Below, piece after piece: positions 1 to 9,349 of a stretch of DNA of 64,000 bases. The stretch's first letter is position 1. Each line of letters starts with the position of its first letter. A program made the position numbers and the translations under genes. The notes beneath the pieces are model-generated. The model was not told the origin of the DNA. It saw only the letters and a list, made by a program, of their open reading frames with translations, and ran no database searches. This DNA comes from Anaerolineae bacterium (GTDB taxonomy: Bacteria > Chloroflexota > Anaerolineae > Aggregatilineales > Phototrophicaceae). The stretch spans positions 28,213-92,212 of the forward strand of contig JAGWBD010000005.1 of NCBI GenBank assembly GCA_021296065.1. The letters are read 5' to 3'.

Positions 1-11
1 AAGGAGGAAGC

Positions 12-3000
12 ATGGCGGACAGTCTGTTCGACAACCGCTATCGCTACGACCACATTTATCCACGTGGCCGCTCCGGCGAGACCCTGCGCGCCGTCGATTC
101 CGGGGCGCAGGATCGGCCGGTCATCATCAAGCGACCGGCGCCCAACGATGCCCCGCCCATCCGCGCCGGCCAGGAAGTCAGCATCCTGAACGAACGCAGG
201 GCGCTGCAACGCCTGTCCGGTCATCCTGTGCTGACCGAACTGCTCGGTTCCGGACAGTTTCCGATTGGCGGCATGCCCCACCAGTACATAGTCATGGAAC
301 GCGCCGCTGGCGACATCGTTGGCGACACGGTGCTGGCGCTCAAGGCCAACGGCCAGTTCCTGCCGGAACTGGAAATCCTGGTCTTTCTGGACAGCCTGCT
401 GGACCTGTTGCAGCTGGCCCATGAACGCGACATCGTCTACAACGACGTCGACGCCTGGCACCTGTTCTGGGATCGTGACGCCTGGCAACTCAAGGTCATC
501 GACTGGGGCAACGCCGTTTTTCTCGAAGGTGACGAAAGTACGGCGCAGGGAATTGGCCGTCAAAGTGACGTCGGTCAGGTAGGCGAATTGCTCTTTTTCC
601 TGCTGACCGGCGGTCGCCGCATTGAGTTGCCGCGCGACGCCGGCGAAGACTTCCGCGCGGATTTCGGACCGGAAGCGGAACGGGTTCCGACCCGCTTGCA
701 GAATATTGTCAGCCGCGCGGCGCATCCCCGCCTGCTGCTGCGTTATCCGGACGTTCCCACCTTGCGCAAGGACCTTGCGGACTATCGGGCTCCCCTGCAA
801 CGCGAGCGCGATCTGGTGCTTAACCGCGTGAGTGGCAGATTGCGCCACGACCGAAGCCGCGATGAGCTCCACGGTCTTATGCAGACTCTGGCGCCGGCTC
901 TGGCTGCTGACCCGGGCTACCCCCAGTCGCGCGAGTTGCAAAAGACAATTGAGGCACGCCTGCAGGATATCGCCATCGCCGCTGACCTCGACGCGATACG
1001 CATTTACATGGAAAACGGCAACTGGCAACGCAGCGCCGAACTGCTCTCCGAGTTGCGACCGCGCGCTGACGGCGAGAACTCCCGTCTGGTGCGTCTGCTG
1101 GGCGACATGGCGCGTCTCCTGCGGGACGCGCAGCAGGAAGAAATACCCGCGCTGGTGCAAGACAGCATCGCATTGCTCTTTGACGGCCAGGTGGCCGAGG
1201 CGGCCCAGGAACTGGTCACGCGCCATGCCAGCGAACGCGATTACGAACTGCAACACATGCTGGCCGAACGCATATCGGCACACTATCCGGACGTGCAGTT
1301 GCTGCAGCCCAACCTGCTGCGGGTCCGTCTGGCCATGGGCGACCTCGCCTACTCCGGACAGCCGGTCAGCGAACCACAGGTCGTGCTCGATGAAGTGCTG
1401 GCCCTGTTGCAGGGCATCAATGCCAACCCGCGGCTGGCGCCTGGCGTCTTGCAGGAACGTTACAGCCAGGTCTGCGATGGTCTGGAATCCCTGCAAACCC
1501 TGCTGGACTCTTTGGGCAGCGGTCAGCCACTGCCGGGCAGCGAGGGCCTGGGCGGGGCACTGCAACGGGCCCTGATGGCCAGCCGCAGCCTGGCCCGAAA
1601 TCTGAATATCATCGGCAGCAGGGCCGCTTCCAGCCCGCGCGATGCCACAACGGCGCTCGCCAACTGCCAGACCATCGACCCTGTCAACAGCGCCTGGGCG
1701 CTGCTGCAGCGCCGCCTTGACGCGCTCTATGAGTTTCTGGGCACCTGCCAGACATGGGTACCGCTGGCTGATGGATCCGGCCTCGATAACTGGCTGCGCG
1801 ACACTCGCTCCGATCTGAACCCCTTTCTTGAATTTCTTTTTGATCAGTTACTAAACGACATGGCGAGCGGCCTCGATGTCGCCAGGAAAGCCTGGGACCA
1901 ATACGCCATGGCCACCCTCCAGGGAAATCGCGCCAGGGCACTGGATGCGCTCACCCAGGCTTCTGAAGCGGTGCAGACACTAAGCCCGACGCTTTCCTCC
2001 TGGTTCGTACAATTGCGCAGCGTGGTGGCCGGCGCGCGCTATGTGGAACGGCACGCCCTCTTCGGGGGCCTGGGCCGTGCGCTGGCCGATGGCTGGCAAA
2101 CCTGGGATCGCGGTCAGCTGGCCGAAGCTGCGCGGCTGGCGCAGCGCGCAAGGGAGATAGCCCGCAACAATCCGCAGCGCGAGGCGGCTGACCGCCTTGC
2201 GCAATTGGCTGAAACCTCACGAATCTGGGTTGAGCGAAGCGGCGTCGCCAGTGCCGAGGCCACCCGCACGGCCCTGGCGGCCGTGGAGAGCCTGTTTACG
2301 GAGGAAGAACTGAAACTGCGCGACGATTTCGCGCAGCAAATGCCAGGCACCGACACCTTCCTTAAGGCCATGAACCGCGGCCTGGTCGACGTCATAGACC
2401 AGCAAAGCACAGCCGCCCTGCGCATCCTGTTTTTCTATTACCTGTTGCGTGGCGCGGAGGACGCCCAGGAAAACGACGACAATGCCCCGGAGAACGCGGC
2501 GTTCTGGCACGAGGCCGCCCTGCGTGCGCTCGGTGACGACGGACCGCAACACGTGGCCGCGCGCGCGCTGGAGAGTTTTATCAGCCGGCGACAGGACCTG
2601 TTGGAAGCGGCCGGGCGCATCAACGAAATCAGCGGGTCGGACATTTTGCCTCGCCTCGCAACGATCGCCGACCAGCTGGAAGCCAACCCCCAGGCGCGGT
2701 TGCTGGCGCCAGCCATCCTCAGCCTGGCGGAATTTCAGGCCGCCCTGCGCGACTGGACGGACGGCGAGTTTAGGCCGGCCGGTGTCAAGCTCGAAAACGC
2801 GATTAACGCCATTGATGACGCGGAGCAGGCCGCCGCCATCACGCTGACCGGTTACCGCACCTGGCTGGTCTCGCTGCAGGCTGGCGCGGCCGAATTGCAC
2901 ACCCGCTTGCGCCGTATGAACAAGGTCATTGAGGAGAAGCCCGACACGCCTGACAACGCCCTGCTGGAGGCGCACCGCTGGCTGGTCAGCGAAACCGAGC

Positions 3001-4421
3001 GACTGCTCAGCCCGGAGCAGGGCAAAACGCTGCGACAGTGGCAGGTCACCTACGAGCGTTTCCTCGCCACACACATCGATCCGGACCTGAGTCGCAGCGC
3101 GCGCCTGACTCGCTTCAATGATCTATTTCGCGTCATGTTTATCGACCGTCATCCGGCCTGGTCGCTTTACCGCCACTGGTTCGAAATGACCGAGCATCAG
3201 TCCGAATTCTCCGTCACTTCCGCTTCGCAGGAGACCTCTGCGTCCGACCCGGCTGGCGGTCGCCAGACACGGCGGCAACGCGGTGTGCTGCCCGGCGGGC
3301 TGCCGGCACTGTCCCGGCCCTCGTCAGGGCCGGAACCCGAAGCGGAGCCTCCGGAGTCAACCGGGTCACAGACTCCCGCAACCGGGCCGGAACCGCGGCC
3401 CGTTGAAGCGCAGGAAAGCTCACCGGTCCCGTTTTCGGACGACGACGAATTTCCGGAACTGCCGGACAGCGCGCCGACCCCACGGCGCATCTCCCGTCAG
3501 GTCACTGTGATAACCCTCATCATTGTGGTGCTTGTCATCCTTGCGCTGGTCTTTGTCTATGTGCCAGGCAGGGATTTGAGCCTGGACCTGGTCAATCAGA
3601 ACGTCGCGACGCAGCCCCCGATGACCACGGGCGACACTGCCGACGCGCCGGCCGTCGTCGTTTTGCCGGCCAGCGCCACAGCACTCCCCGACGTCACCGA
3701 AGCGCCTGCCACTGCCACGCCCGAGCCTTCCGTGGCCGCCAGCGCCACCTTCACGGCGACCCCTTTGTTGACCGCCACCCCCTTGCGCACAGCCACGCTG
3801 CCGCCTCTCGGCCTGCAGGGCCGCCAGAATCTTCTGACCCTGCTGTCGAATCTGGCCGCTGCGGATTCTCTTGCCTGGCCTTTGGACGCCTACAGCGCCA
3901 GTGACGGAAACGGGATCTGGCATCTTGGTCGTGCAGATTCTGCGGGTGGCAGCCCCGTCACCTTCGCGCTGGCACCGGATGTGCTGGATGCGGCCTATGG
4001 CAACCGGGCCGCCACGCGCATCCGGCGCATGGAAGTTACGCTTGTGCTTGGCGAGTATGACCCGACTTTGCTGCAGGAGGACTCGGTCTGGTTTGGCGCA
4101 ACACTGCAAAACGCCGGCGATTCAGAAATGGCCGCCGGGGCGCGCGTGCGTCTCGTGCAACCGGGCGTGATCAATCTGTCGCAGCATCGAGGTTCGGAGC
4201 TACGTCCGGTCGGCCAGCGTACGGTCAATGCCGTGGTGGCCCGGCTGCGACTCGAGCGAGACCTGGATGCCGGCAGCGTGCGGGTGTTCTTCAATGACGA
4301 GTCCCTGGGCGAGCCCGTGCCCATGGTGCCTGGCGAGGCCTTGCAACCCGTCCTCTACGTTCGGGGCGGCGGCGTGATCGTCAGCGTCACAGACTGGCAG
4401 ATTACGCTGCAAGCGGGCTAA
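12..4421 (+). CDS. Kinase-fold membrane protein, probable pseudokinase with helical repeats and an outer beta domain
   Basis: The 1469-residue product opens with a Hanks-type kinase fold (about residues 10-260). Lys40 in IIKRP matches the ATP-anchoring lysine and Asp164 in DWG matches the DFG aspartate. The catalytic loop, normally HRDxKxxN, reads YNDVDAWH at 143-150: Asp145 is kept, but Lys and Asn become Asp147 and His150, so catalysis is doubtful. Residues about 270-1080 are Ala/Leu-rich helices, TPR-like in look. A Pro/Ser-rich stretch precedes one membrane segment at about 1162-1186. A Thr/Pro/Ala linker and a beta-rich terminal domain of about 200 residues then lie outside the cell, if the kinase fold is cytoplasmic. 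The start at 12 has AAGGAGGA just upstream. A signalling or scaffold role is inferred; no ligand is suggested. Confidence 0.75.
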   Translation: MADSLFDNRYRYDHIYPRGRSGETLRAVDSGAQDRPVIIKRPAPNDAPPIRAGQEVSILNERRALQRLSGHPVLTELLGSGQFPIGGMPHQYIVMERAAGDIVGDTVLALKANGQFLPELEILVFLDSLLDLLQLAHERDIVYNDVDAWHLFWDRDAWQLKVIDWGNAVFLEGDESTAQGIGRQSDVGQVGELLFFLLTGGRRIELPRDAGEDFRADFGPEAERVPTRLQNIVSRAAHPRLLLRYPDVPTLRKDLADYRAPLQRERDLVLNRVSGRLRHDRSRDELHGLMQTLAPALAADPGYPQSRELQKTIEARLQDIAIAADLDAIRIYMENGNWQRSAELLSELRPRADGENSRLVRLLGDMARLLRDAQQEEIPALVQDSIALLFDGQVAEAAQELVTRHASERDYELQHMLAERISAHYPDVQLLQPNLLRVRLAMGDLAYSGQPVSEPQVVLDEVLALLQGINANPRLAPGVLQERYSQVCDGLESLQTLLDSLGSGQPLPGSEGLGGALQRALMASRSLARNLNIIGSRAASSPRDATTALANCQTIDPVNSAWALLQRRLDALYEFLGTCQTWVPLADGSGLDNWLRDTRSDLNPFLEFLFDQLLNDMASGLDVARKAWDQYAMATLQGNRARALDALTQASEAVQTLSPTLSSWFVQLRSVVAGARYVERHALFGGLGRALADGWQTWDRGQLAEAARLAQRAREIARNNPQREAADRLAQLAETSRIWVERSGVASAEATRTALAAVESLFTEEELKLRDDFAQQMPGTDTFLKAMNRGLVDVIDQQSTAALRILFFYYLLRGAEDAQENDDNAPENAAFWHEAALRALGDDGPQHVAARALESFISRRQDLLEAAGRINEISGSDILPRLATIADQLEANPQARLLAPAILSLAEFQAALRDWTDGEFRPAGVKLENAINAIDDAEQAAAITLTGYRTWLVSLQAGAAELHTRLRRMNKVIEEKPDTPDNALLEAHRWLVSETERLLSPEQGKTLRQWQVTYERFLATHIDPDLSRSARLTRFNDLFRVMFIDRHPAWSLYRHWFEMTEHQSEFSVTSASQETSASDPAGGRQTRRQRGVLPGGLPALSRPSSGPEPEAEPPESTGSQTPATGPEPRPVEAQESSPVPFSDDDEFPELPDSAPTPRRISRQVTVITLIIVVLVILALVFVYVPGRDLSLDLVNQNVATQPPMTTGDTADAPAVVVLPASATALPDVTEAPATATPEPSVAASATFTATPLLTATPLRTATLPPLGLQGRQNLLTLLSNLAAADSLAWPLDAYSASDGNGIWHLGRADSAGGSPVTFALAPDVLDAAYGNRAATRIRRMEVTLVLGEYDPTLLQEDSVWFGATLQNAGDSEMAAGARVRLVQPGVINLSQHRGSELRPVGQRTVNAVVARLRLERDLDAGSVRVFFNDESLGEPVPMVPGEALQPVLYVRGGGVIVSVTDWQITLQAG

Positions 4422-4427
4422 ATCCTG

Positions 4428-4919
4428 TTAACCCGAGTAGCTCCACCCGATATCTTCCAACGTCAGGGTCGCGTCGGACTTGCCGGCGCGGTTCACTCCG
4501 GCGCCGATGACTTCACCGACGATTACGTCATGATCGCCACCACTGTCCACGCTCGAAACCACGCGACATTCAAGCCAGGCCGCGGCGCCCGCAATGAGCG
4601 GGCAACCGGTCTGTGGCCCGGGTGTCGTGGAGGCGTCCCTTACCTTGTCGGGGTTATTGGCCCGGCTTTTCGTCAGACTCGTAATGAGTTTGGCGTCGGC
4701 CTTGTCGAAAATGTTGACGGAGAAGACCTTGCCTTCAGCGACGATGCCGTGGGTAACCGCTGTTTTGGACAGGCCAAAGGCGACCTGACGCGGCGAGAAG
4801 GAGGACTGGGTCAGCCAGTTGACCACCATCAGATTGACGTCGTCGCCGTTGCGAGAGCCGATGGCGTAAAAGCCATAGGGGATCATGTTCAATGCGTCGC
4901 GGATGCTGTCTTCAGCCAT
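4428..4919 (-). CDS. Flavin reductase-like domain protein
   Basis: This 163-residue protein matches the FMN-binding flavin reductase-like family, which reduces flavin with NAD(P)H or acts with a partner oxygenase. Family features seen are the N-terminal PYGFYAIGS strand, the NWLTQSSFSPRQVAFGLSK region that forms the flavin site, and the VFSVNIFD segment. The start at 4919 is chosen because GGGAGA lies just upstream and the protein then begins at the domain boundary; a longer reading to 5195 adds a tail of no family character. It is divergent from the MFS gene at 5015, with about 95 bp between them. No partner oxygenase is adjacent, so the substrate is unknown. Confidence 0.8.
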   Translation of the reverse strand: MAEDSIRDALNMIPYGFYAIGSRNGDDVNLMVVNWLTQSSFSPRQVAFGLSKTAVTHGIVAEGKVFSVNIFDKADAKLITSLTKSRANNPDKVRDASTTPGPQTGCPLIAGAAAWLECRVVSSVDSGGDHDVIVGEVIGAGVNRAGKSDATLTLEDIGWSYSG

Positions 4920-5014
4920 TTTGTTTCTCCCGGTTGCCGGAATCTGTATTTCCAGTTTAGCAGAACTGCCGCTGCAAGTCGCAACGATTGGGCCAAAATC
5001 GGGAGCCTGGGCAA

Positions 5015-6214
5015 GTGAGCGACAACGGCCGTCGGCGACAGCTTTTTGCCATCGGCTTTCTGGGATTCGTGGCCCTCGGCATGCCGGTCGCGGCACTGGG
5101 AGTCGCCTGGGCCCGGATGCAACGCAGCTTCGAGGTATCTCTGGAAGCGTTGGGTCTGGTGATGTTCGCCCTGCTTCTGGGCCGCGTCCTGACAAGCGTA
5201 TGCAGCGGCAATCTGGTCAATCGTCTGGGCGTGGGCAACTATCTGCTGGCGGGTTGTCTGTTGATGCTGTCCGGCCTAGTCGGCGTGGCGGTCGCGCCCG
5301 GTCTGGTTTCCCTGATTGCCTTGCACGCCTTGCTCGGCGTGGGCGTTACGGTGCTGAACACCGGCATTAATATCCACGCCGCCGGCAACTATTCCGGCGG
5401 CCGCATGAACCTGCTCCATACCGGTTTCGGCCTCGGTTCCGCGCTGGGACCCCTGATCGTTACCCTGGTCGTCTTTCATTTCGACCTTGACTGGCGCTGG
5501 AGCTATATCGTCTACTTCGTCCCGCAACTGGGACTGACCCTGCTGGTGGCCCGCACGCGGGCTTTCTGGAAGTAGACGGAGAAGTCCGCGGCGGTGGCCC
5601 AGGTGCAGCCCTTGCGCGGCAGTTTGAGTCTGGCACCAACCTGGTTCGGCATTTTGCTTTTCTTCCTGCACGGCGGCATGCAGCAAGGCACGGGCGTGCT
5701 GGGCAACAGCCTGATGATCGATGGCCGCGGCATCGCCCCGGAACTGGCGGGCCTGTGGATCAGCATCTTCTGGGCTGGCCTGACAATCGGTCGTGTGCTA
5801 ACCGGCATGATGGTCGGGCGCATCGGCAACAATCGCTATATGCGCGCCAGCATGTTGTTGACTGTCGTCGGGACCTTGCTGTTCCAGTCTAACCTGGGCG
5901 ATTCCCTGACCTTCGCGGGTGTCGCGCTCATCGGCTTCACCCTGGCGCCCGTGCTTCCCCTGCTGCTGGCAGATACGCCCGGCCGCGTCGGTGCGGCGCA
6001 CTCGCCCAATACAATCGGTTTGCAAATCGGCAGTTCCGGCATTGGAGTCGCCGTGTTGCCGGCCTTGATGGCCGTTCTGGCTGATCGCGTTGACCTTGAA
6101 ACGATCGGGGTCAGCCTCTTTCTCATTGCGCTCCTGAGCTTCCTCGCGCACGAAGGCTTGCTGGCGCAGGAACGGCGTCATCCCGTCCCGGCGTCGTTCA
6201 GCCCTGTTCGCTGA
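5015..6214 (+). pseudogene. MFS transporter split by an in-frame TAG between its two halves
   Basis: Two open stretches in the same frame together make a 12-helix major facilitator. The first (GTG at 5015 with GGAG upstream, stop TAG at 5573-5575) holds six helices, including GFGLGSALGPL. The second can restart at GTG 5594 and holds the other six. The TAG falls in the cytoplasmic loop between helices 6 and 7, and the six codons between it and 5594 read as ordinary loop sequence. Frame is conserved and only one codon is disrupted, so the simplest reading is a nonsense mutation or a base-call error. A genuinely split two-polypeptide transporter is possible. Substrate cannot be told. The 3' end overlaps the convergent gene at 6198 by 17 nt. 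Confidence 0.7.
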
Positions 6215-6854
6215 ATTCCAGCACGATGAGATTCTGGTCGCATTGTTCACTGGTGACGATCTGCATCAAATCGGAAAGCGTCGTGCCGTCCAGACTGCGC
6301 AATTGCAAGGACCAGGGCGCCAGCAAGGGAACGTCGCCCAGACGCAATTCGAAGTTTCCACGAGAATCGGTTGTGCCGACCATTTCGAGGTCGCTGTCGA
6401 CCTTCCGCGCGACGACCAGCAGGCCGGCCGCGCCGCGCCCGTTCCTGTGCACGACCCGACCCGCGATTCCCGACCAGTCACAGCGGCCGGTACCCGCTAC
6501 GTACTCGATGGAGGCCGCGTCAAGGGCAAAGTGCAGGCCGGGTGGCAGCGGCGTGGGCGATGCCGTGGGTCGCGGCACGATCGTGGTTCGCGGCGGCCGG
6601 GTTGACGTCGGACGGGGCGGAATCGTGGGCGTGTCGCTGGCTTCTGCCACCACGCGCAGGGCGGGCGGGCGCGCCGAACCGGAGGAGAACAGGAGGATCC
6701 CGGAGACCAATGCGATCAGGCACACAACCAGCAACAGGGCCAGCGGCCAGGGCGCATTGCCACGCTGGTCCGCACCACCGGAAGGAGAGGTGCTGCCTTC
6801 GTCTGCCGGTGGCCGGTCGGTCGGCACTGAAGGTGGTAGATCCGAAGGTCCCAT
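6198..6854 (-). CDS. Single-pass membrane-anchored protein with outer beta domain
   Basis: The 218-residue product has a Pro/Ser-rich cytoplasmic start of about 35 residues and one membrane helix at about 36-58 (WPLALLLVVCLIALVSGILL). A Thr/Pro/Arg linker follows. A terminal domain of about 110 residues has a carboxypeptidase-regulatory or SdrD-B look: GIAGRVVHRNGRGAAGLLVV, then TTDSRGNFEL. Two cysteines frame this domain, in GRCDW and SEQCDQ, and may form a disulphide. The architecture resembles other TP-linker surface proteins in this window. No catalytic motif is visible, and the function is unknown. Confidence 0.6.
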   Translation of the reverse strand: MGPSDLPPSVPTDRPPADEGSTSPSGGADQRGNAPWPLALLLVVCLIALVSGILLFSSGSARPPALRVVAEASDTPTIPPRPTSTRPPRTTIVPRPTASPTPLPPGLHFALDAASIEYVAGTGRCDWSGIAGRVVHRNGRGAAGLLVVARKVDSDLEMVGTTDSRGNFELRLGDVPLLAPWSLQLRSLDGTTLSDLMQIVTSEQCDQNLIVLEFSEQG

Positions 6855-6970
6855 GACTCAAGTATGCAAGGCCCTGAGCGCAGCGCAAGCACTTACCTGG
6901 CCTTGTGGCCTGACCGGTAAAACTTTAGGATAGCCGGCACAGAAAACGGCAGCGGCAGGGGACAAGTTAT

Positions 6971-8332
6971 ATGGCCCGAGGAAGGTATCGCCCGCCGACC
7001 AGCGCGCGCAGAGGCGGCTGTGCCTGGCAATGGTTGATCATCGGCCTGGCGCTGGGATTCGGCTGCGCGGTCACTGTGTTGCTGGGCGGGATGGCATTGG
7101 GCCAGATCACCCTTGACCTCGGCATGCAAGCCACCGATACGCCGGTTGTGGTCGTCATCACCGCCACGCCCCTGCCTGCCACGCCCACCCTGCCGCCCAC
7201 CAACACCCCGCCACCCACTTCCACGCTTGTGACTGTGGCGGAGATTGACACACCCACACCCACGCCGGCGCCACCAACGGCTACGCCCACGCCAGAGCCT
7301 GGCAGGGGGAACCCGACAGTGCTGGCTGCGCTGGAAGGTCAATTGACCGAACTCTTGTCAGTGGCGGGAGGCACCTTTGTCATGGGCACAACGGCCCAGG
7401 AGGTGCTCGCAGCGGTCGATGCCTGTGTCGCGGAAGGCGGCAATTGCCAACTGTCCTTCGGTGAGGATTCCAGCCCGCCCCACAGCGTGACCCTGAACGC
7501 CTACCGGATGGAACGCAGCGAGGTCACCTACGCCCAGTATCTTGTCTTTCTCAATGCGCTTGGGCCCCGCAGCCATCTCAATGGTTGCGACGGGCAGGCC
7601 TGTCTTGCCACACTCAACGAGACGGACCTGAGCAACGTAACTTTTGACAGCGTCAATTACCGCGTGCCCGGTGTGCTGTCAGACCGACCTGTGTCAGGCG
7701 TGACCTGGTACGGCGCACGGGCCTATTGCGAGGCCATCGGACGCCGCCTGCCCAGTGAAGCCGAGTGGGAACGGGCCGCCCGCAGCAACGACAACCGTAT
7801 CTTCCCCTGGGGCAATCTGCGCGACGTCGCCCTGTCCAACACCAGCAGCCGGGCCGATCGCGCGCCCGAAGAACGCGGCGCGGACCCGGTGGCCAGCTTC
7901 CCCGCCGGCGCCTGGGGTCTGCACGACATGGCGGGCAACGTCGCCGAGTGGGTCGCCGACTGGTATTCGCCTTTCTACTACAGCCAGGCGCTGGCCAGTG
8001 GCCTTAATCCTGCCGGCCCGCCCGTGGGCACCGAAAAGGTCTTGCGTGGTGGCTCCTGGGATGCGCGCATCTTCTTCGCCCGTACGCCCCACCGTCAGAG
8101 TCTGGCGCCGGACCAGCAGGCCTTCTACGTCGGTTTCCGTTGTGCGGCGGATGTCGCCGGCCCCGAGGTTGCGGCCGCCACGGGCGTCAATCTGGTCAGT
8201 CAGGAGACTTCCCTGCAGGAGTCGGCCAACGAGGACATAGGCAACCAGCCGACCCTGCAACCCCCTCCGCTGGCTGTGCCACCGGCATCAGGGGACTCTG
8301 AAGACCCCGTGCCGACGCTTGAGCCGGGTTGA
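6971..8332 (+). CDS. Membrane-anchored FGE/SUMF1-fold protein lacking the FGE cysteines
   Basis: The 453-residue product has an N-terminal signal anchor (about residues 17-45), a Thr/Pro 'TPTP' linker to about residue 110, then a full formylglycine-generating-enzyme-like fold. Family hallmarks include GGTFVMGT, RRLPSEAEWERAAR, GLHDMAGNVAEWVADWY, LRGGSWDA and YVGFRCAAD. True sulfatase-activating FGE carries two redox cysteines between the GGS and GFRC motifs; here that stretch (WDARIFFARTPHRQSLAPD) has none. It is therefore unlikely to oxidise cysteine to formylglycine and may instead be a binding or structural module of the surface. AGGGGACA upstream supports the ATG at 6971. Confidence 0.85.
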   Translation: MARGRYRPPTSARRGGCAWQWLIIGLALGFGCAVTVLLGGMALGQITLDLGMQATDTPVVVVITATPLPATPTLPPTNTPPPTSTLVTVAEIDTPTPTPAPPTATPTPEPGRGNPTVLAALEGQLTELLSVAGGTFVMGTTAQEVLAAVDACVAEGGNCQLSFGEDSSPPHSVTLNAYRMERSEVTYAQYLVFLNALGPRSHLNGCDGQACLATLNETDLSNVTFDSVNYRVPGVLSDRPVSGVTWYGARAYCEAIGRRLPSEAEWERAARSNDNRIFPWGNLRDVALSNTSSRADRAPEERGADPVASFPAGAWGLHDMAGNVAEWVADWYSPFYYSQALASGLNPAGPPVGTEKVLRGGSWDARIFFARTPHRQSLAPDQQAFYVGFRCAADVAGPEVAAATGVNLVSQETSLQESANEDIGNQPTLQPPPLAVPPASGDSEDPVPTLEPG

Positions 8333-9349
8333 TCAGGCTGGCAAGGCCAGCACAGGGCCATTGACCGTGATGCCTACACCCTGACCGCCTTGAAAGCGTC
8401 GGCGGCTGTCCGTTTGCGCGGTCAGGCCCGTGTCGTCCGCCAGACGCAGGCGCAGACGTTGGTGATCCCCAAAAAACTGGACTTCCTCAATCCGTACCTG
8501 GCCGGCCCCGGTCAGCTGAATCGCCTCCGGACGTAGCAGCAGGGTCACCGGTCCCGATGCCGGTTGCCTCAGGTCCAGTTCGCCAAGGACACAGCGGGCG
8601 ACCCGACCTTCCGCTTCGGCGGGCAGAAAATTACTTTCGCCGACAAGTTCGGCCACGGCCCGGCTGACCGGTTCGTGATAGAGACGCCATGGCTCGGCCA
8701 CCTGCAGCATGCGACCGGCAGACATCACTGCGACCTGGTCCGCCACACTGAGCGCCTCCTCCTGGTCATGGGTGACGAAGATGGCCGTCGTACCCGTCGC
8801 GCGCAGGATGGCGCGAACCTCCGCGCGCAGCCGGACCCGCAAATGCGTATCAAGGTTCGAGAAAGGCTCATCAAGCAGCACCAGAGCCGGCTCCGGCGCC
8901 AGGGCGCGCGCCAGCGCCACGCGCTGCTGCTGGCCGCCGGAAAGGCCCTGCAGGCTGCGCGCGCCAAATCCCTCCAGCCCGACCAGGGACAGCAGCGACT
9001 CTGTGCGCTGTCGACGTTCTTCCCGTCCGCCCTTCAGCCCAAAGGCGATATTGCCGGCGACGTCGAGGTGCGGGAACAGCGCGTAGTCCTGAAAGACCAT
9101 GCCAACCCGTCGATTTTCGGGAGGGACAAACCCCTGCGGCCCGGCCACGACGCGGCCCTCAATGTGAATTTCGCCGCTGTCCGGGCGCTCAAATCCGGCG
9201 ATCAGACGCAAGGTGGTCGTCTTGCCACAGCCGCTGGGACCAAGCAGCGCCAGTAACTGTCCGGCCTGAAGGGAAAGGTTGAAATCCGTCAGCGCCAGGA
9301 CCGTGTCAAAGCGCTTGCCGAGCTGCTGGCAGGCCAGGGCGATGGTCAT
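8333..9349 (-). CDS. fbpC: ABC transporter ATPase, iron(III)/Fbp type
   Basis: This 338-residue ATPase should power the iron(III) importer encoded just upstream. Walker A GPSGCGKTT lies at 37-45, the Q-loop at MVFQDYALFPH, the signature LSGGQ at 136-140 and Walker B VLLDEP at 157-162. A C-terminal TOBE-like region of about 100 residues is present, as in FbpC/PotA/MalK-group ATPases. The gene overlaps the end of the permease gene by up to 44 nt, which suggests translational coupling. The Fbp assignment rests on the neighbouring binding protein and the double-domain permease; a related polyamine or thiamine system cannot be excluded from the ATPase alone. Confidence 0.85.
   Translation of the reverse strand: MTIALACQQLGKRFDTVLALTDFNLSLQAGQLLALLGPSGCGKTTTLRLIAGFERPDSGEIHIEGRVVAGPQGFVPPENRRVGMVFQDYALFPHLDVAGNIAFGLKGGREERRQRTESLLSLVGLEGFGARSLQGLSGGQQQRVALARALAPEPALVLLDEPFSNLDTHLRVRLRAEVRAILRATGTTAIFVTHDQEEALSVADQVAVMSAGRMLQVAEPWRLYHEPVSRAVAELVGESNFLPAEAEGRVARCVLGELDLRQPASGPVTLLLRPEAIQLTGAGQVRIEEVQFFGDHQRLRLRLADDTGLTAQTDSRRRFQGGQGVGITVNGPVLALPA

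Noticed and set aside
2217..3074. A 285-codon minus-strand frame inside the kinase-fold gene
   Set aside because: It is opposite a continuous 1469-codon gene with good domain structure and has no recognisable feature.
3596..3800. Thr/Pro/Ala-coding repeats in the first gene as a CRISPR-like or tandem DNA repeat
   Set aside because: The repetition is at protein level (a TP-rich linker); the DNA units vary in length and sequence.
5573..5575. TAG in the MFS gene as a recoded (pyrrolysine) codon
   Set aside because: The position is a cytoplasmic loop with no need for a special residue, the organism type does not suggest pyrrolysine use, and no supporting element follows.
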